Source: Amphritea japonica ATCC BAA-1530 (GTDB lineage: Bacteria > Pseudomonadota > Gammaproteobacteria > Pseudomonadales > Balneatricaceae). Taken from it: a stretch of DNA of 64,000 nt. Each line of letters starts with the position of its first letter. Position 1 is the stretch's first letter. The notes beneath the pieces are model-generated. The model was not told the DNA's origin. It saw only the letters and a program-made list of their open reading frames with translations, and ran no database searches. The stretch spans positions 620,001-684,000 of the forward strand of contig NZ_AP014545.1 of assembly GCF_016592435.1 (NCBI RefSeq). Reading direction: 5' to 3'. Of the stretch, positions 45,451 through 55,170 are shown piece by piece. The translations under genes were made by a program, and so were the position numbers.

Positions 45451-47643
45451 ATGTCCTTAGATGTTGATCAGGAAATTCTTGAAGATTTTTTAGTTGAAGC
45501 TGGAGAGATCTTAGAGCTGCTATCGGAGCAGTTGGTTGATCTTGAGCAGCACCCTGAAGATCGGGAATTGCTTAATGCTATCTTCCGTGGCTTTCATACG
45601 GTTAAAGGTGGCGCTGGATTCCTACAGCTTGATCCTATGGTTGACTGCTGTCACAGCGCTGAAAACCTTTTTGACCAATTGCGCAATGATGCATTAAAAG
45701 TATCCGCGGGTTTGATGGATTTGGTGCTTCAGGCGCTGGATAGCATTAATGCAATGTTTGAGGCGGTTCAACAGGGAAGTTATCCCGATGTGGCAGATCC
45801 TCAGTTGTTGGCTGGCTTGAATGCAATGGCTGCAGGTCAGGTAGTGGCAGCGAGTCCGGCTCCTTCTGCTGCACCAGTAGATACATCACCGCAAACCGAT
45901 GCGACAGTGAGTGCAGAGTTCGATCAGTTAGTGGCGGACTTGGGCAGTGAAGAGCTCTCTCTTCCCGACAGTGGGGTGTTATCAAACGACCTGATTACAG
46001 AAGATGAGTTTGATGATCTGCTCGATAAGTTGCATGGGCCTGCAGGTGCGCCAGGGTTGGCTACTGAGCCTGCGATAGCCCTGGATCCAAATTTGATTAC
46101 AGAGGATGAATTCGAGAGTTTACTGAATGAGCTCCATGGTCCAAGTGGTGCGCCCGGACTTAGTTCCGTTGATGTTGAGGCTGGGAGTGCGGATGCCAAT
46201 GCTGAGTTTGATCAGCTGCTGGGTGATGGGTTGTCGCCTGTATCTGCGCCTGTAGCTCAGGCCTCTGCCGGAATCCCTACTGATCTGATCACCGATGATG
46301 AATTTGAGCATCTGCTGGATGATCTTCAGGCAACTGGCCAAGGGGCGTTTTCTCAAAATGTGGCTGCCGCACCGGCACCGGCAGCTGTGCCGGCTAAGCC
46401 TGAGCCGAAGCCTGAACCCAAGCCCAAACCCAAACCTAAAGCGCCAGTGTCAGCTAAAACACAGACTACAAAACCGGTGGCTGAAAGTAATGTCAGGGTT
46501 GATACCCGCTTGCTTGATCAGATCATGAATATGGTGGGTGAGTTAGTTCTGGTGCGAAACAGGTTAGTCAGACTCGGTTCCGAAAAGGATGATGGAGATC
46601 TGAGTAAGGCTCTTGGGTCATTGGATATGGTGACCGCTGATCTACAGATGTCTGTTATGAAAACCCGGATGCAACCGGTTAAAAAAGTATTTGGGCGTTT
46701 CCCTCGTCTGGTACGTGATCTTTCTAGACAGCTGAATAAAGAGGTTAATCTGGAGCTGCGGGGAGAAGAGACTGATCTGGATAAAAATCTGGTTGAAGCC
46801 CTGGCGGATCCGCTAATTCATCTGGTCCGTAATGCAATAGATCACGGTATCGAAGAGCCTGAAGTTCGGATTAATAACGGCAAGTCAGGCCAGGGTCACG
46901 TGTTACTGTCTGCAGAGCAGGAAGGGGATCATATTCTGCTTGTGATCCAGGACGATGGCGCGGGTATGGATCCGGAGAAGCTACGTAGCTTAGCTATAAA
47001 GCGGGGTATGCTTGATCCCGAAGCTGCTGCTCGTTTGAGTGATCATGAGTGTTATAACCTGATATTTGCAGCGGGATTTTCGACAAAAGAGCAAATCTCG
47101 GATGTATCGGGTCGTGGCGTGGGCATGGATGTGGTGAAAACCAAAATTACCCAGCTCAATGGTAAACTCGATGTCGATTCAAATCTTGGTCTGGGATCGC
47201 GAATAGAGATTCAGGTGCCGCTGACACTGGCGATTATGCCAACCTTAATGGTGTTGTTGAAAGACCAGGCGTTTGCTTTACCGTTGGTGAATGTTAATGA
47301 AATCTTTAACCTGGATCTTACCCAGATAAATATGGTTGAAGGTCAGCAGGTGATTATCGTCCGCGATAAGGCGATGCCTTTGTTTCACCTGAAGCGATGG
47401 TTGTTAAAGGGGCATGAGAAAGAACCATTGCCAGAGAATGGACATGTGGTGATCACTAATATCGGTAACATGCAGGTTGCCTTCATTGTGGATCAATTAG
47501 TAGGACAGGAGGAGGTGGTCATTAAACCGCTTGGTTCCGTCTTGCATGGTACTCCAGGACTTTCCGGCGCAACTATTACCGGCGACGGAAAAATTGCACT
47601 TATCGTAGATATTCCTAGTTTGTTAAAGGCCTATGCGAACTGA
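45451..47643 (+). CDS. cheA: Chemotaxis sensor kinase CheA
   Basis: A receptor-coupled kinase that phosphorylates CheY and CheB. 730 residues: HPt/P1 (1-110; His49 in IFRGFHTVKGGAGFL), a long linker (about 130-345), dimerisation P3 (RLLDQIMNMVGELVLVRNRL), HATPase P4 (HLVRNAIDHGIEEP, DDGAGMDPEK, GRGVGMDVVKT) and CheW-like P5 at the end. No P2-like fold is apparent. Instead the linker has three FliM-like repeats (residues about 180, 214, 278) and a Pro/Lys stretch near 310-330. It is 12 bases after cheZ. Confidence 0.95.
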   Translation: MSLDVDQEILEDFLVEAGEILELLSEQLVDLEQHPEDRELLNAIFRGFHTVKGGAGFLQLDPMVDCCHSAENLFDQLRNDALKVSAGLMDLVLQALDSINAMFEAVQQGSYPDVADPQLLAGLNAMAAGQVVAASPAPSAAPVDTSPQTDATVSAEFDQLVADLGSEELSLPDSGVLSNDLITEDEFDDLLDKLHGPAGAPGLATEPAIALDPNLITEDEFESLLNELHGPSGAPGLSSVDVEAGSADANAEFDQLLGDGLSPVSAPVAQASAGIPTDLITDDEFEHLLDDLQATGQGAFSQNVAAAPAPAAVPAKPEPKPEPKPKPKPKAPVSAKTQTTKPVAESNVRVDTRLLDQIMNMVGELVLVRNRLVRLGSEKDDGDLSKALGSLDMVTADLQMSVMKTRMQPVKKVFGRFPRLVRDLSRQLNKEVNLELRGEETDLDKNLVEALADPLIHLVRNAIDHGIEEPEVRINNGKSGQGHVLLSAEQEGDHILLVIQDDGAGMDPEKLRSLAIKRGMLDPEAAARLSDHECYNLIFAAGFSTKEQISDVSGRGVGMDVVKTKITQLNGKLDVDSNLGLGSRIEIQVPLTLAIMPTLMVLLKDQAFALPLVNVNEIFNLDLTQINMVEGQQVIIVRDKAMPLFHLKRWLLKGHEKEPLPENGHVVITNIGNMQVAFIVDQLVGQEEVVIKPLGSVLHGTPGLSGATITGDGKIALIVDIPSLLKAYAN
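45988..46332 (+). repeat. Three FliM-like acidic repeats in the CheA linker
   Basis: In the coding frame: DLITEDEFDDLLDKLHG (from 45988), NLITEDEFESLLNELHG (from 46090) and DLITDDEFEHLLDDLQA (from 46282). The first two are also followed by near-identical P-[AS]-GAPGL. They share D-L-[IL]-[TS]-x-D-E-[FI]-x-x-L-L with the FliM N-terminus DLLSQDEIDALLHG encoded at 33807. Confidence 0.85.
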
Positions 47644-47679
47644 TTCTTGTCGCTCTAGATTCAGGTGCAGGGGAACTGT

Positions 47680-48770
47680 ATGACAGTTCGGGTTTTAGTT
47701 GTCGATGACTCGGTTTTTTTCGTAACCGAATCAGTCAGATGCTGGCTGCGCATTCAGGTATTCAAGTTGTTGATACAGCGAAGAATGGGAAAGAGGCTGT
47801 CGCGAAAGTAAAGCAGCTGAAGCCTGATGTCGTTACGATGGATGTGGAAATGCCGGAAATGGATGGCATAACGGCGTTGAAACTAATCATGGCTGAAAAT
47901 CCTTGTCAGGTGGTGATGTTGTCCTCGCTGACGCGACGCAGTGCTGCGGTTACGCTCGAAGCTCTGGCATTGGGCGCGGTCGATTATATGGAAAAGGATG
48001 CCAGGGCATGGGTGGCAGATTCCGCAACGACTGGTATGGCGCTGGTTGACAAAATTATAGCGTTGGGGGGGCGAAAACAAACGGTTTCTCGCCCGTTAAC
48101 ACCAATGAAATCAGAGCCTGAACATGTCTCAAACAGCAAGATAGATGCAGTGCCTGAGGTTGAAATTCCCGTTTCTGTTGATACGCTTCCAAAGTTTCCT
48201 GATTGTAAAATTGTGACTATAGGCTCTTCTACCGGAGGCCCTGCTGCTTTGCAGACTATTCTCACGGGACTACCGGGCGACTTTCCAGTGCCTGTTCTGC
48301 TAACTCAGCATATGCCTAAAGCGTTTACTACTGTATTTGCCCGCAGGCTGAATGATCTGTGTGCTATAAAAGTTAAAGAGGCAGAGGATGGGGATCAACT
48401 GTTACCGGGGTGCGCATATCTGGCTCCGGGCGGGCAACAAATGATTATTGATCCACTAAACGCTGCGAAACTAATTATTCGTGAAAGTGATGAACGGATG
48501 ACTTATAAGCCCAGTGTTGATCTGACGTTTGCATCGGTTGCTAAAGGGTATGGTTCACGGGTATTAGCAATTGTTCTGACCGGGATGGGAGCCGATGGCT
48601 GCGATGGTGCAAGAATGTTGAAAAAAGCGGGTGCCCGAGTGTGGGCTCAGGACAAAGACAGTAGTACTATCTTTGGTATGCCTAAAGCGGTTATTACAGC
48701 AGAGCTCGCAGATGCCGTGCTAAATATTGATAATATCAGACAGACTTTAACTCACTGGGGACAACGATGA
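47680..48770 (+). CDS. cheB: Protein-glutamate methylesterase CheB, frame interrupted near the N-terminus (-1 shift at 47714-47721)
   Basis: CheB demethylates chemoreceptors. The ATG 47680 frame reads MTVRVLVVDDSVFF and then goes off frame, stopping shortly after. From CGT at 47721 the -1 frame continues RNRISQMLAAHSGIQVV and runs to 48770 with receiver Asp (VVTMDVEMPEMDG) and the esterase triad (GSSTGGPAAL, LTQHMPKAF, GMGADGCDG). Joined by a -1 slip it is a 363-residue standard CheB. The break falls in seven T (47714-47720), forming U UUU UUC in the zero frame. It may be programmed frameshifting, transcript slippage, a real mutation or a homopolymer sequencing error. The 343-residue reading from 47739 lacks the acidic pocket and would not be phosphorylated normally. 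Confidence 0.85.
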
Positions 48771-49516
48771 ATCTGATCAGCCTGAGTGGCGTAGTGCTGG
48801 CAGTAATTGCAATAGTGGGAGGGAATCATCTGGCAGGAGGTGCAGTTGAAGACCTGCTGGATATTCCGGCTTTACTGATCGTGCTGGGAGGGACGCTCGC
48901 TGCAGTCTTTATTCAGTCATCTCAGTCGGAATTGTCCCGGGCTATAAAATTGTCCGGCATGGTTTTTGGGCGGGCTGATCAGAACTACCGTGACGGGATA
49001 AATAGCATTGTCAGCTGGTGCGTAATTGCCCGAAGAAAAGGGCTGCTGGCCTTGGAAGATGAAATAGACGATCAGCAGGACAGCTTTGTTCGTAACGGGC
49101 TGCAAATGTTGGTCGATGGCCGGGCTTCTGATGTTATCCGATCTACACTTGAAACCGAACTGGTGAGCCGTGAATATCGTGATATTCAGGCTGCCAAAGT
49201 GCTTGAAAGTATGGGTGGATACGCCCCTACAATGGGTATTATTGGTGCGGTCTTAGGGTTGGTTCATGTGATGTCTAATCTGGCCGATCCAGCAAGTCTG
49301 GGGGCCGGTATTGCGACTGCATTTGTTGCCACTATCTATGGTGTTGCTATAGCAAACCTCCTGTTTCTACCGTTGGCAAATAAGATTCGTTCAATGGTGT
49401 TACAGCGATTCTATTATCAGGAGATGATGTTGGAAGGGTTGCTTTCTATTGCTGAAGGGCAGAATCCTCGAATCATTCAATTACGGCTTCAGGGCTATCT
49501 GGAACAGGGGCATTAA
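48767..49516 (+). CDS. motC: Flagellar stator protein MotC (MotA family)
   Basis: The inner-membrane stator subunit that pushes on FliG. The 249 residues have four membrane helices (about 3-23, 32-52, 150-172, 180-202), with a cytoplasmic loop bearing charged residues (FVRNGLQMLVDGRASDVIRS). The family block is ESMGGYAPTMGIIGAVLGLV. The start overlaps the cheB stop (ATGA). Pairing with motD beside cheB matches the Pseudomonas motCD stator, which supports swarming there. Confidence 0.93.
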   Translation: MNLISLSGVVLAVIAIVGGNHLAGGAVEDLLDIPALLIVLGGTLAAVFIQSSQSELSRAIKLSGMVFGRADQNYRDGINSIVSWCVIARRKGLLALEDEIDDQQDSFVRNGLQMLVDGRASDVIRSTLETELVSREYRDIQAAKVLESMGGYAPTMGIIGAVLGLVHVMSNLADPASLGAGIATAFVATIYGVAIANLLFLPLANKIRSMVLQRFYYQEMMLEGLLSIAEGQNPRIIQLRLQGYLEQGH

Positions 49517-49519
49517 GCG

Positions 49520-50500
49520 GTGCCCAGGCGGAGAATTGAGGAGCAAAATCTCCATGCCCAGCGGTGGGTAATCTCGTACGCAGATTTTATTACCCTGATG
49601 TTTGCTTTTTTTGTCGTGATGTACGCTATATCGTCAGTTAACGAAGAAAAGTATAAGCAGGTAGCTGACTCATTGTCAGGTGTGTTTGCAGGTCCTGAAG
49701 GCGATGCTGAAAGAGCGATAGAGGGACAGTCTGAGACAGATCCTGCCGGTATTGGTGTGTTCCGGGGCGGAGAAGAAAATAGCCGGGTACCGACTGTAAA
49801 GATTATTCAGCCTAAGCCAGAAAATAGCGCGGTGTTGAAGGCGATTGGCGACCAGATGGAAGTGCAGTTCAAAAAGCTGATTAGCAGCGGGCATGTCGCA
49901 GTACAAAGTAATAATTTATGGGTGGCGTTGGAATTAGGGGCTAACCTGGTATACCCCGAAGGAGGGGCGCTGCCTGCAATTACCAGTGATCCGGTATTTG
50001 AGCGAGTGGCTAAAATTGTTAACCAGTATGATAATCCTATCCATGTTGAAGGTTATACCGATAACCAGTTTATCTCTTCAGATGAGTACCCGTCTAACTG
50101 GGAATTATCGGCTGCAAGAGCTGCAGGTGTGGTCAGGATTCTTGAGTTAAATAAAGTTAAGCCCCAGCGCATGGCCGCTGTCGGATTTGGTGAGTATCAG
50201 CCTTTAGCTGATAATGGGACCGAAGATGGCCGTAAGGTTAATCGTCGGATTGTGATTGTTATTACCCGTGATCGCAAAACTCAGAGAGTCGTTTCTGCTT
50301 TTGGTAGTGAGCAGGTTAGTGAGGATGCGGTTAGTGGTATCCTTACCGAAAGCGGATTGCCAGAGTCGGCAATAGAAAAGGTTGTAGATGAACAGGGGCG
50401 GATTAGTTTTCGTCGTAAAGATCAAACACAACCCATAGATATTGAAACATTAACGTCCCCGGAGAGTTTTGCTCCGCCGACACAGGAGTCACCGCAGTAA
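49520..50500 (+). CDS. motD: Flagellar stator protein MotD (MotB family)
   Basis: The ion-conducting, wall-anchoring stator subunit. 326 residues from GTG 49520. One membrane helix, VISYADFITLMFAFFVVMYA, holds ion-binding Asp22. A plug/linker follows, then an OmpA-type peptidoglycan-binding domain (about 140-250; HVEGYTDNQFISSDEYPSNW, ELSAARAAGVVRIL). The YADF context resembles proton-type MotB more than PomB. A Ser/Pro-rich tail follows. Confidence 0.93.
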   Translation: MPRRRIEEQNLHAQRWVISYADFITLMFAFFVVMYAISSVNEEKYKQVADSLSGVFAGPEGDAERAIEGQSETDPAGIGVFRGGEENSRVPTVKIIQPKPENSAVLKAIGDQMEVQFKKLISSGHVAVQSNNLWVALELGANLVYPEGGALPAITSDPVFERVAKIVNQYDNPIHVEGYTDNQFISSDEYPSNWELSAARAAGVVRILELNKVKPQRMAAVGFGEYQPLADNGTEDGRKVNRRIVIVITRDRKTQRVVSAFGSEQVSEDAVSGILTESGLPESAIEKVVDEQGRISFRRKDQTQPIDIETLTSPESFAPPTQESPQ

Positions 50501-51272
50501 TGCAGGTATGGGCGGTTGCCAATCAGAAAGGCGGAGTGGGAAAAACCACAACCGCAGTTGCGTTAGCAGGTTTGCTGGCTGATGCGGGACAACGGGTGCT
50601 GCTTGTTGATCTTGATCCCCACGGTTCTATGACAAGTTACTTTAAATATGATCCGGATGAATTAGAAAACAGTGTATATGACCTGTTTCAACCGGGTTGT
50701 GATGTTGACATGAGGCTATTGGAGCCTCTGCTCATGCCAACCTCAAATAGCGGTATAGATCTGATTCCCGCGACGACAGCGTTAGCGACACTTGAGCGTA
50801 AAGCCATCGGTCAGGAGGGTATGGGGCTGCAGATTGCGAAAGCGTTACGCTTAGTAAAAGACCGTTATGATTATGTCGTTATTGATAGCCCGCCCGTGCT
50901 AGGTGTTTTGATGATCAATGCTCTGGCGGCTTGCGGGCATTTGTTAGTGCCTGTCCAGACTGAATTTCTGGCTTTAAAAGGTCTTGAGCGGATGCTACGT
51001 ACTATTAAAATGATTAATCGTGCGAGAAAGCGTCAGTTAACCTATACGCTTATACCTACTTTTTATGATCGTAGTATCGGCGCTTCGGTAAGCTGTTTGA
51101 GAGAGTTGCATCAACGCTTTGCTGAGAATATTGCCGCTGCAGTAGTGCCGGTGGATAGTAAATTTATTACTGCCAGTGCCAAAGGGATAACGCCGTCTCA
51201 GCTAGACCTGAGTATGCCGGGCGTTCAGGCTTATATCAGAGTGTTACGTGGTTTGGCAGAGCGGAGCCGGTC

Positions 51273-51276
<4 letters not shown>
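50500..51276 (+). CDS. parC: ParA-family ATPase of chemotaxis locus (ParC-like)
   Basis: A Walker-type ATPase that, in Vibrio and Pseudomonas chemotaxis loci, localises chemotaxis arrays to the pole. The 258 residues show deviant Walker [36 protein letters not shown] and Walker [16 protein letters not shown] overlaps the motD stop by one base. The neighbouring CheW-domain gene fits a ParC-ParP pair. A plasmid partition role is unlikely given context. Confidence 0.88.
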
Positions 51277-52136
<860 letters not shown>

Positions 52137-52148
52137 CGAGGAGAAAAA

Positions 52149-52541
52149 ATGATTTGGTTAGGACTGGCTGTTGTCGCTTTACTTGCATGTGTTGCAATTG
52201 GTTATTCGATTAATGCTAGACGCAAACTACAGCAGCATCAGCGCCAGTATGAGGCGTTGATTAATGTGCTGCGAAATGAAATTCAGGCATTGACCAGTAG
52301 CTCCATCGGTATGGGGCATCGGCTGATGGATGTGGAAAAACAGCTGAACATCACTACTGAGAAGCAGCAGGAGTTAGTCAATCGGGATCCCGGTGTATTG
52401 GCGTATAACCAAGCGGCTCGCCTGATGGAGATGGGGGCTGATGTTGATGACTTGGTTAAAAACTGCGGTATTGGACGGCCTGAAGCGGAATTGATGGCGT
52501 TGTTACATAAAGAGGTAGCGGCACCGGGAAGTAAGAGCTGA
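52149..52541 (+). CDS. DUF2802 membrane-anchored protein
   Basis: 130 residues with one N-terminal membrane helix (about 2-22), a coiled coil (LQQHQRQYEALINVLRNEIQ) and a C-terminal helix-turn-helix-like DUF2802 block (YNQAARLMEMGADVDDLVKN then CGIGRPEAELMALL). Genes of this family end Pseudomonas and Vibrio chemotaxis clusters. Function is unknown. A GAGGAG (52138-52143) is the ribosome site. Confidence 0.85.
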   Translation: MIWLGLAVVALLACVAIGYSINARRKLQQHQRQYEALINVLRNEIQALTSSSIGMGHRLMDVEKQLNITTEKQQELVNRDPGVLAYNQAARLMEMGADVDDLVKNCGIGRPEAELMALLHKEVAAPGSKS

Positions 52542-52542
52542 C

Positions 52543-52821
52543 TCAGGTTTCATTCTCTGAAGGGTTCTTTAACTTATAGGTAAAGGCGATGATTTCAGCA
52601 ATGGCCCGATAGAGGCTTTCCGGTATCTCATCGCCTAATTCGAGTCGCAGCAATACCTCGACCAGCTCTGGGCTTTCATGGATGTGTATGTCGTTTTCCT
52701 GAGCTAGCCGGATGATCTGTTCAGCAATAAGTCCCTGGCCCTGTGCCGTCACCTTTGGAGCCCCTTGATGATCGTAGTTCAGGGCGACCGCTCGTTTGTA
52801 TTCTTCAGTTTTTCGATTCAT
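52543..52821 (-). CDS. FlhB C-terminal-domain paralogue (FlhX-like, EscU/YscU/HrcU family)
   Basis: 92 residues aligning with the cytoplasmic C-terminal part of FlhB in this window: AVALNYDHQGAPKVTAQGQG against AVALKYDQSG..., and GDEIPESLYRAIAEIIAFTY against EEEIPAGLFKAVAEVLAYVF. It lacks membrane helices and the NPTH cleavage motif and begins just after where NPTH would be. It lies 16 bases after the FliK-like gene. Similar short proteins can substitute for cleaved FlhB C-terminus in some bacteria. Its role here is unproven. Confidence 0.85.
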   Translation of the reverse strand: MNRKTEEYKRAVALNYDHQGAPKVTAQGQGLIAEQIIRLAQENDIHIHESPELVEVLLRLELGDEIPESLYRAIAEIIAFTYKLKNPSENET

Positions 52822-52837
52822 TGTCGTTGTCTTTTTC

Positions 52838-54376
52838 TTAGGTTGTTACATCAATTAACTGTTCAACCCGATTAAGCGCTTTTGGTGCAACACCTTCGCT
52901 GCAGTGGATGCCGGTAATGCTGTATCCCTGACGATGCAATTGGCGGTTGAAATCAGGTAGTTTTTCACTTAATTCTCCAGCTGTTTGACTGCTGCTACAC
53001 CAGAAATGAGCCGTTATTTGGTGCTCTTCTTCTAAGATAAGCTCTGCATCAACGCTGCCCTGTTCTTGCAAATCGAAGTGTAGCCGAACACGCCATAATT
53101 GCTGCCACTCACTCTCGGACAGCTGGTTTCGGTGTTCGGAAATTTTTAACTCGACGTTATCCAGCTGCTCACCATTACGTACCGGCAGGTCCAGCGCAAA
53201 AAAGCGTTCGAGGCCTCCATCACTGCTGACACGAGTATTTTGAATGCTTTCCAGTTGATTGCTTGTTACCCGGCTAAGTAAGCCTTTTACCAATTCATGG
53301 AGCTGTTGCCTGGGTTGTTCAGGGAGTTTATCTGCTTGTTGGAGTAACTGGCTGAGTTGCTTTTTCATCTCTCCGCTTGGAATCTGGTTATGGGGGCTTG
53401 CCAGGTTACGTTCAGTAAACAGTCCGCCATTTAATAGGTTTTGCTGAATTCCTGTCTGCGTCTCTCCGGGTGCTGTTTTAACACCAAACAGGTTTATCAG
53501 AGAGCTGAGGATGCTGTTTATCGGGCTTTTATCAGCGCCGATATTAGTATTGAGCTGTTGTAGTTTGACTAAGGCATCTGCGACAGGTTGTTGAGCTGGG
53601 AGTACATAGCGCAGGGCCTCGCTTATGTGGCGATCCAGGCTCTGGTTCTGGGTGGGTGATGTGATCGATTGGACGAGAACCTGTTCATTATTTGTTCTGA
53701 CTAACAGTACCTTGCCGTCAAACGGAAGTTGTTGATTGAGCGTCAGGGGAAGGGTGCGACCATTGATCGTGGCTATGATACTGTTTGCGCCGCCTTGGTT
53801 GCCTGCCTGAGCTGTAACGTTAATCGTTGCCAGTACAGGACGGTTAAGTGGAAGGAGCTTGTTTAACTCCGCAGATAAGCGGGATGGGAGATTTGCTGTT
53901 GCTGGCGGAAGGCGAGGTTGATCAGTTGTTTGTGGCTGTCCTTGTTTTTGTTCAGTGCTGCCCTTTATTTGTACAATTGGTGATTGTTCAGCGGCTAGCC
54001 GTTGATTGGCGCCAGGCTGAGTTCCGGCGCTACTGGACTGAATCGGTTTAGTCTGTGTAGTGGCTGGTTGAGTAAGTGTTTGTAGCTGTGACGAAGGCGC
54101 TGTTGCAATTGTGCTTAGTAGTATCTGACCTGCGGCAGTTCGAGTGAGTGTTGCTGCGCTTCCTGGCGGTAGTGACTGATTACTTTTGAGTTGATAAAGC
54201 TGGCTGCCTAATTGAACCTGAAGAGTGAATTGATTGGGTCGGGTAGTATCGGCACTGCTTTGTCGTACCGTTATTTGTGTCGGGTTGTTAAGGGGGAGTG
54301 CGCGAACAAGCTCTGCCGCCGATAGTGATTTGCCGGTGTTGGTTTGTAAGCTCTGGACGCTTAAAGGATTTAGCAT
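52838..54376 (-). CDS. FliK-like hook-length control family protein
   Basis: 512 residues. A Gln/Thr/Ser/Pro-rich, low-complexity N-terminal two-thirds is followed by a C-terminal Flg_hook-like domain (about 400-490; RVRLHFDLQEQGSVDAELIL, HFWCSSSQTAGELSEKLPDF). No signal peptide. It is a second FliK-family protein beside the main fliK at 31224 and is followed by the FlhB-like gene, forming a two-gene minus-strand unit. It may tune substrate switching. The function is inferred from domain and pairing. Confidence 0.75.
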   Translation of the reverse strand: MLNPLSVQSLQTNTGKSLSAAELVRALPLNNPTQITVRQSSADTTRPNQFTLQVQLGSQLYQLKSNQSLPPGSAATLTRTAAGQILLSTIATAPSSQLQTLTQPATTQTKPIQSSSAGTQPGANQRLAAEQSPIVQIKGSTEQKQGQPQTTDQPRLPPATANLPSRLSAELNKLLPLNRPVLATINVTAQAGNQGGANSIIATINGRTLPLTLNQQLPFDGKVLLVRTNNEQVLVQSITSPTQNQSLDRHISEALRYVLPAQQPVADALVKLQQLNTNIGADKSPINSILSSLINLFGVKTAPGETQTGIQQNLLNGGLFTERNLASPHNQIPSGEMKKQLSQLLQQADKLPEQPRQQLHELVKGLLSRVTSNQLESIQNTRVSSDGGLERFFALDLPVRNGEQLDNVELKISEHRNQLSESEWQQLWRVRLHFDLQEQGSVDAELILEEEHQITAHFWCSSSQTAGELSEKLPDFNRQLHRQGYSITGIHCSEGVAPKALNRVEQLIDVTT

Positions 54377-54531
54377 AATCGTTTTCTTAGCGACCTCCGG
54401 TATAGCTTATAGTTCTTTTGACTCAGTTATGCCCTTCGGCACTTTATTTTGTATATAATGCCTTGCTTTCGGCGGATATTGCTAATTATAAAGGTGTTTC
54501 TGCCAGTTTCGTTTTTTTTGAGGTTGCTCCG
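54377..54531. promoter_or_regulatory. Divergent promoter region of the FliK-like gene (-) and ccm operon (+)
   Basis: 155 bases. A perfect -10 hexamer TATAAT occurs at 54454-54459 on the plus strand, 73 bases before the proposed ccmA start, but no good -35 lies 16-18 bases upstream. A TTGACT at 54417-54422 is too far. No minus-strand promoter was recognised. Confidence 0.4.
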
Positions 54532-55170
54532 TTGCCCACACCAAGACTTAAAATTGAAAATTTGTTCTGTGAACGGGATGACCGAGTACTGTTCGAGTCA
54601 CTCAACTTTGAAGTTAATGCGGGCGAAGTGCTTCAGGTTGAAGGGCAAAATGGTAGCGGTAAGACAACGCTACTGCGCATCCTGAGCGGACTGTCCCGTC
54701 ATTTTGAGGGTGATATCTACTGGCAGGGGCAGTCGTTGTATGACTGTGCTCAGGATTATCGGGAATCATTGCTTTATTTTGGTCATCAACCCGGTGTAAA
54801 GGCAGTTTTGACGCCACGGGAAAACTTGCAATGGTATGCCTCGATGCACCCAGGAATTGATATCACAAAGCTTGATTTTGCGCTGGGAAAAGTAGGCTTG
54901 AGTGGCTATGAAGATAGTCCTTGCCATACACTGTCGGCAGGACAGAACCGGAGGGTAAGCCTGGCGCGTTTGTATCTAAGTCACGCGCCTTTGTGGATAT
55001 TAGATGAGCCCTTTACCGCGATCGATAAGCGTGGTGTTGCAGAAAAAGAGATGCTAATTGCCGCCCATGCTGATCAGGGAGGCACTGTTATTCTGACAAC
55101 GCATCATGAGCTGGCAATGAGTGATAAAATTCGACGACTTAATCTTGATCAATTGTCGGGAACTTTATGA
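54532..55170 (+). CDS. ccmA: Heme export ABC transporter ATPase CcmA
   Basis: ATPase of the CcmABCD complex that releases holo-CcmE in cytochrome c maturation. 212 residues from TTG 54532: Walker A GQNGSGKTTLLRILSG, signature LSAGQNRRVSLARL, Walker B LWILDEPFTAID, and His switch TTHHE. An open frame extends back to ATG 54418, but those 38 residues are not CcmA-like. TTG 54532 gives the family length and N-terminus (PTPRLKIENLFCERDDRVLF) and follows TGAGG (54519-54523). It overlaps ccmB by 4 bases. Confidence 0.93.
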   Translation: MPTPRLKIENLFCERDDRVLFESLNFEVNAGEVLQVEGQNGSGKTTLLRILSGLSRHFEGDIYWQGQSLYDCAQDYRESLLYFGHQPGVKAVLTPRENLQWYASMHPGIDITKLDFALGKVGLSGYEDSPCHTLSAGQNRRVSLARLYLSHAPLWILDEPFTAIDKRGVAEKEMLIAAHADQGGTVILTTHHELAMSDKIRRLNLDQLSGTL

